DNA from: Polytrichum commune
Taxonomy: Eukaryota; Streptophyta; Polytrichopsida; Polytrichales; Polytrichaceae
Assembly: GCA_950295325.1 (NCBI GenBank)
Contig: OX485808.1
Span: 8,932,501-8,992,500 of the forward strand
Direction: 5' to 3'
DNA length: 60,000 bases
Part shown: one piece after another, positions 34,006 through 46,100 of the stretch
Layout: every line of letters starts with the position of its first letter
Position numbering within the stretch: the first letter of the stretch is position 1
The notes under the pieces: generated by a model
What the model was told of the DNA's origin: nothing
Database searches by the model: none
Seen by the model: the letters and a program-made list of their open reading frames with translations, nothing else
Translations under genes and position numbers: made by a program

Positions 34006-34934
34006 TGTGATGTACCCAAATTAAAAGATATAATGTTGGATTATGCAAGAAAGAAAAAAAATAACCATATTTTGTCGTACTTAGCATGTGAATAGATGAT
34101 GTTTGGAGTCAAACAACTCCAAATTAAGAATTGGGTCAAATAATCCAAGAAAGAATGATTCACAAGAACAACTCCTAGGACATGGATGTTATTCATTGGA
34201 GCTAGACAATTAAAAGAATGAATGAACGAATCTATTTGGAATTAAATAGTTCCAACTAGAAGAATGGATGAACAAATCTACTTGGAATTAGATAGTTCCA
34301 ACTAGAAGAATGATGATTGGATCAAGTTGAAATTAAACAATTCCGACTAGAAGAATGGATAATGCATCAAGTGGGTAAAGAAAAGAAAACAAAAGAAAAA
34401 ATAATGCCCGTACTATGTACCGGCATGAATGCGAGCCCGTTAGCCCGATACTGATCATGTTACCCATGATGTAGTATGGGTTGTTATGCCTCTTTGTATC
34501 AAGTGGGTATAAGACTATTCCAATTAGAAGAATGGACGAATGCATCAAGTTGGTATTAGATGGTTCCAACTAGAGGATTGTGATTAAGAGAAAAGAGAAG
34601 AAAATAATCATGTGGTGAAATGATCTATGTATATAGATAAGGAAGCTTCAATGTAAGTTAGTAAGACTTGAGACTACTAAAGGTATCTCTTAGATACCAT
34701 GGATAAAGATGGGTAAGACTGGGAGTGCCTTTGGGATATAAGAGAGAGCTTGGGGGAAGGAGAGAGGATTTTTTTTTGTCTATCATATCGTTAGGTGGTT
34801 CAAGCTCACAACAATCATAATATTGTGAATAAATTGTAAAGCTTTTGTAATGTATAATATTTGAAAGTTCTCAATATTGGTGTTTTACGCACATTCGTGA
34901 TTGAATTATTCTTATATAAAAGAAGAATGTGACA
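34006..34934 (+). repeat. Left LTR of the inverted unit
   Basis: Starts TGTGATGTACCC and ends AGAATGTGACA just before the primer binding site. It carries an array of about 60-bp units with TTGGAATTAGATAGTTCCAA and ACTAGAAGAATG. It is interrupted by a SINE-like element at 34378-34497. Confidence 0.8.
34366..34509 (-). mobile_element. SINE-like 120-bp element with 12-bp target duplication, copy B
   Basis: ATCAAGTGGGTA occurs at 34366-34377 and again at 34498-34509, flanking 120 bp. In minus orientation the insert contains GGGCTCGCATTCATGCC, which resembles a Pol III B box, and ends in a T/C-rich tail (TTTTTTCTTTTGTTTTC). The matching LTR on the other side lacks it, which confirms an insertion. 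Confidence 0.8.
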
Positions 34935-34937
34935 ATT

Positions 34938-34950
34938 TGGTATTAGAGCC
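34938..34950 (+). other. Primer binding site (initiator tRNA-Met type)
   Basis: TGGTATTAGAGCC, four bases after the LTR end, differs by one base from the usual Copia primer binding site TGGTATCAGAGCC. Confidence 0.75.
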
Positions 34951-35311
34951 AAAACCATCCGACCATAGGAGAGACAAAAGATAGTCCTCTCTCTCTTTCC
35001 TCTGACCTCGCAACTCTTAGACCTTGATTGTTTCCATGATTAATTTGTGGTGGGCAAGGAGATTGTGAATGCCTACTATAACTCCTTACCGAGGTCGGAG
35101 ATGGTTGACATTTATCAACATCATTAGGACCATGTAATACTAATGCCTAATCACCATTATCATGCCTCTCAAAATTTCCTACTTATTGAGCAATCACCTC
35201 CCGCATCATTCCCAAAAAAAAAAATTCATGTTATGAGTTATAATTATGGTGGTTGTGGTGTCAATCATGATTTCCACACTCTTAATTCAATCTCTCAATC
35301 TAATACCAAAT

Positions 35312-36264
35312 TTTCACATTCCTCTTTTACACAAGAATAATACAATCATGAATGTACACGAAACGCTAATATTGAGAACTTTCAAACTTTGCACATTACA
35401 AAATCTTTACAACTTAATCACAACATTATAATTGCTATGAGTTCAAACCACCCAACCATAGGATAGTCAAAAAATATATATATCCTCTCACCTCCGCCGA
35501 GCTCTCTCTTATACCCCAAAGGCACTCCTAGTCTTATCCATCTTTATCCATAGTATCTAAGATATACTTTTTGAAGTCTCAATTACTAATTTATACTGAA
35601 GCTTCCTTATCTATACATGCAAATCATTTCATCATATGATCCTTTCTTCTCTTTTGGCTCAATCACAATACTCTAGTTGGAACTGTCTAATTCCAACTTG
35701 ATGCATTCATCCATTCTTCTAATTGGAATTCTCTAGTTCCAAGGCAATCCAAACATCATTCTAGTAGTTGGAACTATCTAATCCCAACTGTATTCGTTCA
35801 TTTATTATTCTAGTTGGAACTATCTAATTCCAACTAGATTCGTTCATTCATTCTTTTAGTTGGAATTGTCTAATTCCAACTATATCTATTCATTGAGCGT
35901 TGTCTAGCTCCGACGAATCACATCCATCTACTAGGAGTTGTCTAACTCCAATTCACATCTTCTAGTTGAAGTTCTTTAACTCCAATACAAAATCTTCCAG
36001 AGTGAGGTGTTTAACTCCTAGTTGGAGTTATCTAACTCCAATGCAAAGATCTTCAAGCAGGAGTTCTTTAACTCCCGTGAACAATTCCTTCATGTGTTGT
36101 TTAGCCCTTGTGCATCATTCTTTCTTGGGTTTTATGACTTGATTATTTATTTGGAGTTGTTTGACTCCAAACATCATCTATTCAATCCTAAGTACAACAA
36201 AATATGGTTACTTTTTCTTTCTTGAAAAATCCAACATTAAGTCTCTTAATCCGGGTATATCACA
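35312..36264 (-). repeat. Right LTR of the inverted unit
   Basis: Reverse complement of the left LTR. Its outer end is GGGTATATCACA. It ends inward next to a second TTTGGTATTAGA (35299-35311 region). It has more of the TAGTTGGAACTATCTAATTC units than the left LTR and no SINE-like insert. Confidence 0.8.
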
Positions 36265-36570
36265 TCTTTTGGGCTCACAATTTCATGGTCACAACCCTAA
36301 ATGTTTCCTTCAAATTAGTTGAGCGGGATACATAGGGTCCCACACGACTCTTCGCCTCCCTTCTCCATGGCAACAACTTGCATGCAAACTTAGTCGCAAT
36401 TAAGCAACTTAAAAGGACAACTCACAATACACGTGTGTGTGTGTTAGTTACATGGCCAAAATATAAGTAGGTCCACCTACTCATGCCGGGTTAATCATGG
36501 CTAAATGGGCACAACAATTATAGTAGTTGCACACTCCGTAGAATACGAATTTAGACTTAATACGACGTAA

Positions 36571-37069
36571 GTAGTGTTCCACACACGGGCCAAGAGCCGT
36601 GACCATGAAATTGTGAGAGCCCAAAAGAAAGTGTCCAAAGGCCGTCCCAACACATCTCCAAAATCATGTAGTGTGGTCACGGACCCTCAAGTGTAGTGTG
36701 AAGTCATATGTGACCGGGCCCTCAACCAAATGCTATTTCAATGAATGTTTATTCATGCAGGTCCTCACACATGATAAAATAGAATAAATCAACAGTTGTG
36801 AGCGTTCGGAGTGCCATGGTCTTCTGGTTTTGTGTTAGGCCTACCTCCAAGAAGTGGTTTTTGAAAATAGTCCAAGTGACCATGAAACATGATTTATTCG
36901 ACGCCATGTAGGAATCCATGTAGACTTTACATCCGTCTTGCATTCACATACTCCGTTGGTCCCTCAAGCGTAGTATGAAGCGAACTTGGACCGGCTCCGC
37001 CTTTTCCACCAATGAGAGTGCTTGAAGTGTAATGGACACGGGCTCTCAGTCTCGTGTGTGAAGTGGCCC
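36571..37069 (+). mobile_element. MITE family b, copy 3, 499 bp
   Basis: Flanked by TAA (36568-36570, 37070-37072). The right end CTCGTGTGTGAAGTGGCCC is intact; the left end has drifted (GTAGTGTTCCACACACGGGC). Same length as copy 1 and the same internal order. Confidence 0.9.
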
Positions 37070-37079
37070 TAAAGTCCAA

Positions 37080-38930
37080 AACCCACGTCATAGAGTAGTT
37101 AGGGTCCGAATACGGTTGTGCCCGAATTAATCAAGTGAGATGACGTTGGGATGAACCAACCATAACCTTACATAGGGTAGTCTTTTATGAGTTGTCATGT
37201 ATGTAAGTCAATGTATGACACCACTAAATCAACATCAATAATGGTATCAAATAACAAACCCGTGGTATCAAAATTGTGACACCAATCAATATATTGATAT
37301 CCAATGGGTATATAAAGGTGAGAGATTCTTTTGTATACCGGACTTTTTAGTTGTGACAGTACCATTCTAAATCATATCAGTACTAGGGTGGCTTTGCCCA
37401 TGTACAAAGGTTCTTGCATGGCATATAAGTCCAAATGGGATCGAGAGGAAAAAATACTGCCAAATACTACACCCTACTTGTTTCCCAAAAATTGCAAAGT
37501 TGTTTTTAATAGATATCCAAATGATAGTCATAATAAGTTGTACCATACCAACATTGGTTTTTACTCCGCCCCCTAACATGGTAGCCATGAATCATAAGCC
37601 CTCGATTACGTTATTGGCCATGATATGTCTTATGCATTTTGTATAAAGTCGAGGAGTTTCATCTATTGTCTAACTCGTTGCGTACGTTTAAAAAGGATAA
37701 GTACTCATCTTGACAACGCCGCCAAGTGTTGTTTACACATGAATGTTGAAACCTAGGTCCTATACATATAGTAAGATAGACATCCCTTATTCGATTACTT
37801 TCCTTACTAAGACACTTGTATTGGAGTGGTATGTAATCAGGTGTGGCTTCAAGAACAAAAACCCAAAAAACACATGTTTGAGAGAGATTGGATTTCTATG
37901 CTCAAAATACAATAACCATTCAAGGCTCCATAGTCAACATAAATGGGGTGGGGAGAGGAGGAGCTGTATGACCATTTAACGAGCACGACAATCTTCTCCT
38001 TCATGATGAATAAGATACTCACATATGTAAGCTCTAAAAATCATGAGGAAAGTAGACAAGGCCTTGAATTTGAATTTGCCAACCGTCTTTCATTAATTGT
38101 GTATTGTCTATCCTAGGAGAAGGTGGCTAGTTGGAAACAATAACCATTTAAGACCCATCTAACTTAGATTCGTTACCAACACCTAAGCAATGATGTCTAG
38201 CGTGTTCAGTTTCAATATACCAATTCCAATGTGCAGCATAGATGAGCTCTACTCTATGATGCCAGACTATAATCTCCACGTAGGAATTATTTGTATTTCA
38301 AGCAACCCAAAAATGCCACATGGACAACCAATTATAGTCATTTGTTAGAAGCCACACCAAGAAGAGTTCTATGATCTACATTCTTGAAAATAAGATCTAA
38401 TAGCACTGGCTACAATCTTTGGAGCAATAAGCAACATATGGATGAGTATATACATTTTTTAACCCAATTGTTTACCAAAATCATCCAAGAGTTATAAATA
38501 TCATCCATTTTTTTAAAGCTTGTTAGGGATTTTTCTAGCAATTTCATGCTTGAGAAAACATGAAAAACAATCACATTGTAAAATAATATCTTATTCTAGA
38601 ACCCCAAATTAACAATGGATCACTATACTAAATGACATTGTGTAGAGTCTTGTAAAATTCGTCCCTCAATTCGAGAGGAAGCTTGATGTAAGGATTTTTT
38701 ACTTATTTTATGATTGAAACTTGCTCACGAATAAGTTAATATCCTTCAAACATTTAACATCAATATATATATATTGATGTTAAATGGGTATATGCCAAAG
38801 GAAAGAGAACGTGGAATCTTCATTGAACAATGATACGAGAGTCCAACATTGTATACCGTTTCAAATCACGAGTCGACCTAATTGAGATTGAATTAACTAA
38901 AATCCATTGCATCGACGTTTACGGAGAGCC
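37080..38930. repeat. Intergenic with D1 repeat copy and a palindrome
   Basis: 37790-38180 is another D1 copy (TAACCATTCAAGG, TAGTCAACATAA, GGGGTGGGGAGAGGAGGAGC, GATGATGAATAAGATAC). No coding signal in the rest. Confidence 0.6.
38751..38786. repeat. Perfect 36-bp palindrome
   Basis: The left half is CATTTAACATCAATATAT and the right half is its exact reverse complement, with no spacer. Confidence 0.95.
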
Positions 38931-39219
38931 ACCCTTCATCGACGGTGAGGAATAAGCTTGAGCCCCAAAACCGAGCCCCAATGCCAAGCCTCTAAGTTGG
39001 CATTCCACCACATGCTTGGAATACCATTCCGAATTCTTCCCCAAGTTGTCCGAAGTTCGAGGCCGGCTCTAACATTTGGCTCCACCGAAAAAGTCTTTTC
39101 GGTGACAAGCGGGTAATGAATAGTGGAGCCCATTTCATCTCCAAAATAATGTTGGCCACATGTCCCCTTCCTAGCCCCCCCCCCCCCACACACCTTACTC
39201 CTCCTCGGACCTCCTCTTA

Positions 39220-40037
39220 GGGCCCAAGTCCCGTCCCAAGTCCCAAGTCCCAAGTCCCATCCCAAGTCCCAAGTCCCAAGTCCCATCCCAAGTCCCGCTC
39301 ATGTTAGCAAGTTCCCAACTTGTGAGCCTCAAGATACGATTAAAATATGGTTTATGTATATTGGCTATGTGTGTAGGACAGAGACTATGCATCAACTTCT
39401 TTGTTTCCTACCCACTTTGCGTTCACGTTACTTGTTCTTGCTATATTTGGTTCATTTTATTTAACGTGGACGTTAACTGTGGTTATATATCTAGTTAATT
39501 ATCGTTTCTCCCTGAAATGTATTAAATAAATCTAGTTAACTATGGTTATTTTGGTGGTGGTTAATTATTTATTTTAAAAATTGCAAGTAATAAATGAGTA
39601 GCTTCAGTTCTTCACCCGCATTTGAGAAGAAGGTGCACAAAATCCAAGAAAGGTTTGGTTATAGGTATAGTACGTACATAGCCGTGAATTGGCATGAGCA
39701 AAGTAAATAAGTACAGTTGTAGTCTTTCATAGTATAGGGCAGAGTCTCACGGTTCTATTGTTTTCTTATTAAAGTCGGGTTTTCATTCGTTTATGCAAAA
39801 AATGTTATGTGGAGAGTTGGGTTTAGTTTTTTGCTTGACCCAACTCTCAATACAAGTCCCAAGTCTTCGCCTCCGTAAGTGTTGCCACGTAGGCGTCCAT
39901 GTCATGCTTGGGACTTAGGACTTGGGACCCGTGTGAAGTGGTAAGTTCCAAATTTCCATGCTCTCAACGGCTGAGATTGCACAGATCGATCTCAAGTGAC
40001 TTGGGACTTGGAAGTTGGGACCCGTGTGAATTGGCCC
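39220..40037. mobile_element. MITE, PIF/Harbinger-like (family c), TTA target duplication
   Basis: Left TTA|GGGCCCAAGTCCCGTCCC. Right end reverse-complemented TAA|GGGCCAATTCACACGGGTCC. The duplications are TTA at 39217-39219 and 40038-40040. The subterminal regions are crowded with AAGTCCC (eight copies on the left; GGGACTT repeats on the right). 818 bp, no transposase. Confidence 0.75.
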
Positions 40038-40049
40038 TTACGTCCAAGT

Positions 40050-42590
40050 GTGACTTGGTCCAATGGGGGTCCTTGTGTCTTAGCCCTCAATGCAAATGAA
40101 ATGAGTGGGGGCCGGCACTCTTTGTGTGCTTCACTTGCATTGCTTGTGTGACAAGGCAAAGAGTCTAGTCCCTATGCAAGTTTTGTGTTTTTTTGGTTTG
40201 TTTTTGTTTTGTATTTGTAGTGGTCCTAGCATGGAGACCCATATCCTAATCATGGGTTGGGTAACCATATCCCATATTGGGCTTGGTCAAGGAATGTTAT
40301 GGACTTGTTCAAATGAAGACAATACATAACGATTGCCAAGGATTCACTATGAATTTGCCACTAGGTCGAGACAATTTTGGCTAGTTTGTGGTTGTTTGGT
40401 CGATTTAGGTGGGTAGGGGGGGATTTATAGTGGAAACACTACATTTGGCTTAACTCAACAAGACTTCAACATAAGACGATCTTTGAGTCAAATACTAAGA
40501 TGACATGTTGGACTTCCACTCATCACAAAGCCTTTTGAGATTGACATGAATCGAGGAAAGTGGCTATATGCATCTTTCATTGGAAACTCATGCACTATAT
40601 TTGTGCAACAAAAGTTGTCAAATGGTTAAAAAAAGAAATAGTAATGGCCTCTATAGATTGACCTTTGAGTCAAGTTTGTGTGCTTGTAGAAAATCCCTTT
40701 ACTTTGGCCTTTGAATTGCATTCCCTAAGGATCAAAGACTTTGACAAACATTCAACTCTTAAAGGTCCAAGGGACTTAATGTACAATATGTACACACAAT
40801 TTCTCCAAGTCCTCACCAAGTCCTAATATCATATTTCTGATATTTGTGGGATTGAAAATGTAACATAATTGCATTAAGGAGAATATAATATCATGATTAG
40901 ATGTGAGAAGAATGATCAATATTTGCACCCATAAGGTGTATTCAAACCCGAATGTTCAATTACATAAAGCTATTTATATCAAAATTCCTCATCATCAAAG
41001 TTTCATCCATAGCCTCTAGGGATCACATCCATGTTCCATCACTCCTCCTGAACACATGTTGTCCTTGGCTCCAAAGCATGTCTATGATAGTAAAGTACTC
41101 CTTATAAGCGTTCGTCATTCATTTTCGACAGCTTAAGAAACATCATAAAGAAATTTTATTGAAAATTTTCATGATCTTTAAAATATGTTTGTTATCTAAG
41201 AATTCCATACATTTTGAGGTTAGAGCGCATTATGACGTGATTAATACCCATTGTACAATGCTTTATGTCATAATGCCCATTGTGCATGATCTCTATGTAG
41301 GGGAATGCCCCCTGGGGTTGTACATTATGGACTTAAAGGGCAAATGCCTTGGGAGCTCTCGCCCTCGCACAAGTGCGCTTTAAGTCCATAAAGTACTCCC
41401 TCATGGCATTGACTTGTAAGTATTGGAAAAATAGAATGATGATTGTGAAGAACCAATTACAAACAATGGCATTGACAATTGTGGGTTGATAGTATTACTT
41501 ACAATACCAAGTGGACCACATTGAGGATTAATGTTGCTTCTACATTAAAATAAAAAATAAAAAATAAAACCATTCACAATATTACATTGATACATTGAGT
41601 TGTTTATTACTATTATTATTGTTTTTCTTCTTCTTCTTCTTATACTTCTTTTTATTCTTTTTATTATTGTACCTCCTTTAATGATCAATGATCATAGATA
41701 GTGTGTGCCACATCCTAATTTACTCATTAGTGGTGTGGCCTTTAGCAATCTTTGCAATCTACCCCAACTTATAATGCAATTGCACGCTCTATGCATTAAT
41801 TCTCTCTCATTGGAGGCCAATGCTTCTAAATCTCTCATGTTGATGTGCAAAGGTTGCTTAAATTTGTCTCTAATGTGCAAAATTTACCCTAATATTCCCC
41901 ATCGCTACAAATGGTCGCAACCAATGTCGCATTCTACATGAATTGACCTTGTGTGAACATAATCATCAACACAAGGGGCCCAATCTCCACAACATGCCTC
42001 AAAAAAGCCAATAACAATAAACAAGGGGAGGGAGGTTTCTCTCTCTGGACTCGTCCCCGCATCAGCCAATGTCCTTGTGATCAAATGGATCAGTAATGTC
42101 TAATTTTTATTATACATATCACCAATCATGTACTATACTAGTATGATATACATGGAATGTCCCCAAGTTGTTGTGAATACATACAAATATAGTTCTTGTA
42201 ACAAACATACATGTACACGACCTTTTTCATATTTTATTTCTAAAAAACATGTGATGAGATTCCTTACAATTGTGTTCATAAGTTTCCTTTGTTGAGCTAT
42301 TATAAATACAAAGGCCACCACTCACACATTGCAAATTATGAAGCATGAGAACCACTTTTGGTTTGCTAATTCTTTAGGGGTTAAGGCTCCACATACACTA
42401 CCTTACATGATAGTTGTGGGAATCGGCCGGCAACAATGCACCTTTTAGATCGGGCAATCAAGCACATGTTTCTTAATGTCATGTGATGCAATTCTTGTGC
42501 AATGTATGGTGGTTCGCAATTAAATTACAAGACCCATGAGCATGGTTGGCTTGAGTTTCAAAAACTTGCAAGGAAGCAAGCTTAATTCTT
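40050..42590. other. Intergenic AT-rich DNA
   Basis: No recognisable gene. A small fold-back lies at 41326-41390 (arms TATGGACTTAAAG and its complement, 13 bp each). A (CTT)n/(ATT)n stretch lies near 41605-41670. Confidence 0.5.
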
Positions 42591-42597
42591 TTCATAA

Positions 42598-43170
42598 GGG
42601 GATGTTTACACCATGGACCATGAAGTTGTCCCAAACCTTGTAAAATCTATGATTGGTTGTTGAACTCGTCCTGGGACCACTTCCGTTTACACCAACGAGA
42701 AACTATCATCGTGACCATGGAGTTCGAGGTCCCCAGAAGACATATTTTAAGGTCTATGTTATCTAGTGACATGGTCCAACGGGGTTTGCAGCGGGAAAGA
42801 CAAAAAAAAGGTGTTCTGGTAGGAAAAGGCAAAGGCCCATGGCATAGAAATATTGTTATAGTATATTTTTAATGGATTTTTTCATGGGGAAGAGAAGACG
42901 AAGACAAAAAAAGACAAGAGAACAGTCAAACTTGAATTTTTCAAAACTGCCCTTTGTAGACATATATTAAGAAAATAAGCACATTCACTTTTTGGTGCAT
43001 GGTCATTCCTCTTGGTCCACATTCGGTTTACACCTAGTGGTGGGACCCAAAGACTTTGTAACTTGATTTTTTAAAGAAATTTGACCATAGAAAGTGGACC
43101 ATCAAGTCGGACCATGGAAAAAGACCATCTTCCATGGTCCAACTTCATGGTCCATGGTGTAAACTGGCCC
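42598..43170. mobile_element. MITE, PIF/Harbinger-like (family d), TAA target duplication
   Basis: Left TAA|GGGGATGTTTACACCATGGA. Right end reverse-complemented TTA|GGGCCAGTTTACACCATGGA. The inverted repeats continue through CCATGAAGTTG, about 32 bp. Duplications are TAA at 42595-42597 and 43171-43173. CATGG/CCATGG motifs are repeated inside. Confidence 0.85.
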
Positions 43171-43179
43171 TAAGCTTGC

Positions 43180-46100
43180 AGACCGATTTAGCAAACTCGT
43201 GGCTATCACAAATAATGCTCATGTTTTCACATACTTTTTTTTGTTATTTGTTTGTATGTAAGGTATGAGGCCACATTATGGGCTCTTGTGACTCCACCAA
43301 CATTTTTGGTTGCTTGATTAGGTCGGGAAGGATCGCATTTGCTTAGCAATTGCAGATCACGAACATTTGCACGTCAAGTTTCACGATCAAAAGTTGAGAT
43401 GTAAAAGTTTCAAGAGGCCAAAGGAGAAGATTCTTATATTCTCTCTCTCATGTTGACATATACGGGAATCGTGGTCCCTTACCATTGGTTTTCTTCCACT
43501 ACACAATTGGAATATATGCAATCCTAATAGATCGTAGAGCCGTCTATTGGAACTGATTATCCCAACTAGTGCGCGTAGTACTAATTTTCAAAGCACGCAC
43601 TAGTTTGGCAAGTCTCATAGTTAGTGAGGGCTGGAATTTATCTTGAGTGATAGCGAGTTCATGAGTACATGCTCGTTTACCACACTTCAAGAAACTCATC
43701 TCTGTGTTCTAAGGTGCTTGTAGCGTGATATAAAATCTATATGCAAATACATGCTTGTCAATGAATAGTGTTGCTATGAATGATATTTTCAATATGTAGT
43801 GCCGAGAAGAACAATGCTACCTATATCTTTTGGTGGCACTAATTTCACAGTGTAATGAAATTTAAAATCACCTTCACTAATTTCTCACACACACTATTAG
43901 CCCTCCCTCACTAATTGGGATAATAAATGTAGTTTTGAGGAAATCCGATTCTCATATGAATACTCGAAACTACAAGCCTTGCTTTGTAGCCAAAAAAAAA
44001 TTAGGCATCGTATCAAGAAGGGTGACCACGCAAGGCCCATTTACCTTTGTAGTTTTTCTTTTTTCTTTTTCCCATGATGCTCTTTTGTCATATTTGCAAA
44101 GGGGCCTTGGTACATTCCACATGTAAGAGCCTACACAAGGTTCCTAACTTCCAAAGAGTGTGACTCTCATGAGTCGGTTGCATGTCCAATAACACTTGGG
44201 AGTATATACTCCAATGTGCTTATTCACTCACAATATGAATATTGTGTTATATGGACATTGTTGGCACCTACAAGAAACTTAAAAAATGAAAATATCTATA
44301 AAAAATGTGAATTTAACCAAGACATAGCGATCCAGATGATACATCTATTCAATTTTATTCCTACAAAGTTTCAACATCAAATCCAACGGTTTTCATATTT
44401 TTCTTGCCGAAAAGAAGATTCAAATTGATGGATATTTAAATTGTCAACATGTGATCCCCCAAGGTAATGGTATCAAGAACAATACTAACATTCACAGTTA
44501 TTAGAGAAACCCCCCCCCCCCGATGTCATGATTATAATCATCATAGAAGGTGCTTCTTTATGACACCAAAAATTTAAAAAAAATTAAAATTGAAATTTCA
44601 ACCTAAATGTTGCCACATGTCTTCTCTACATTGGTTGAGTCATGTTTGTGTTCCATATGGAAACTACATTTCGGCAACAATGAAGATGATATACATACCA
44701 TAGTGGACGCTCTATTTCGGAGTCTTTACTAAGTAATTTCCACGTGGGCAGAAGTGGGTTTTGCCCAATGTGAGCATGACACGTGGCACCACTTGAAGGA
44801 AGGGAAGAAAACATTTTTTTTTCGTTGGAAAAAGCGAGCCCTTTTCCACAGGACGATGATGCATGGTTCCCCTCTTCCATGTCTACTAGCTTATTGCTAA
44901 GTTAGGAAGTTCGGTTGATGACTCAACTTCAACATTCGAATATAAAAAATTGGAGTTAAATACGATTAAACTAACATTCATGCTCCCGGCTACATGGTCA
45001 CGGTGTTGATGACTTTGGGGAGCCACTTATGGAAGTGAATATACCAAGAAGACGAGGAGGGTATTTACTTAGCACACGCAAGAGTGAGTGGTACGAGCCG
45101 ACCAATGAGCAAGGCTTAGCCACATCGTGGGGTTTGAAAGACCGTCTTTATTATATTTTGTATGGATGTTTGTAAGTGTCGGGGGATCACTCACACAAAC
45201 CCAAAAGATGTTGCACTTGGAACACAATTTACAAGATATGCCATTCTCTTTTCATGAGAACGTGTCTAGGCAACCTCCTTGATCGATCACGTGCCAAACA
45301 CTAACACAAGGCATGTGGATGTTGTTCGGGGTTCACTTTTCATGTTCTCCAACTTCTCCCAACCCATACTCATGCATGGACTCGACTTACATTGCATTTG
45401 GAACATATATGACGAAACATCAACAAAAAATAGACTTCCCTTTATTTTAGTTTTGATTAACAAAAGTGCATGTGTGATGATTCTTTAGTTGGATGCCTAG
45501 GTCCATCCAACTGTGTTCATTGTTGAGTCTAAGCATGGTAGATATGTTTTGAGCTCACATTGCAATTTCTATTAACCTTTTTGTTATGTTCAGTGACCCA
45601 AGGGGGCGTTTATGTTGGGAGAGTGTTCTAAACCAACACCTCGATTCATCATCCCATCGTCCCACTTGGCATGGTGCTTCTTATAAACTCCAAGAAGAGA
45701 TAGGTGCAGTCCCGTTAGAGTTTGATGTGATGTGAAGGAGAATGGTGATCTAAGGTGAATCTGATCCTCGTAGAAGGCCATTGAGACTTGAGGGAGGATG
45801 CAAGTTTTTTTGCCCTTGTATGTTGTCCATTGTAGGATCATGCTATATTTAGCACAGTGGGCAACAACCCAAAGCATGGTATTATCTGAAGATAGCATTA
45901 AAGCTCAATATGAGAGACGTTCATCATCCGGCTTATGAAATTTGACCACCTCTAGAAGAGGTCCATAACAATATTCAGTGCTATCAATAGTTCCGTTCTA
46001 ACAGTATTCAATGACAATGCTTCACCCAAATCTCACTTGTTTTTCAAGTTGAATATACTTAACATACAAGCATCCATAAGGTATAATTCCAGCACCTTAC

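Larger units (their letters stand above)
34006..36264. mobile_element. Inverted-LTR unit: two Copia-type LTRs facing each other
   Basis: Two LTRs of 929 and 953 bp lie in opposite orientation around about 380 bp of internal DNA. Both outer ends begin TGTGAT(G/A)TACCC. Both inner ends run into a primer-binding-site-like TTTGGTATTAGA. The unit interrupts the family-b MITE with TTGTT on the left and TCTTT on the right, consistent with a 4-5-bp duplication. It carries no complete gag or pol. Confidence 0.8.
32960..36297 (-). mobile_element. MITE family b, copy 2, split by two nested insertions
   Basis: The inverted copy starts TAA|GGGCCACTTCACACACGAGA. It runs to 33335, resumes after a TA-flanked insertion at 33935-34005 (block CCTTTGGACATTTTG), and resumes again at 36265 (TCTTTTGGGCTCACAATTTC). 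It ends CCC|TAA at 36298-36300 after a short terminal deletion. The pieces add up to about 475 bp against 499 bp in the intact copies. Confidence 0.8.

Noticed and set aside
41326-41390. Small fold-back with 13-bp perfect arms
   Set aside because: Too short to assign as a mobile element or microRNA precursor without copies or small-RNA data.
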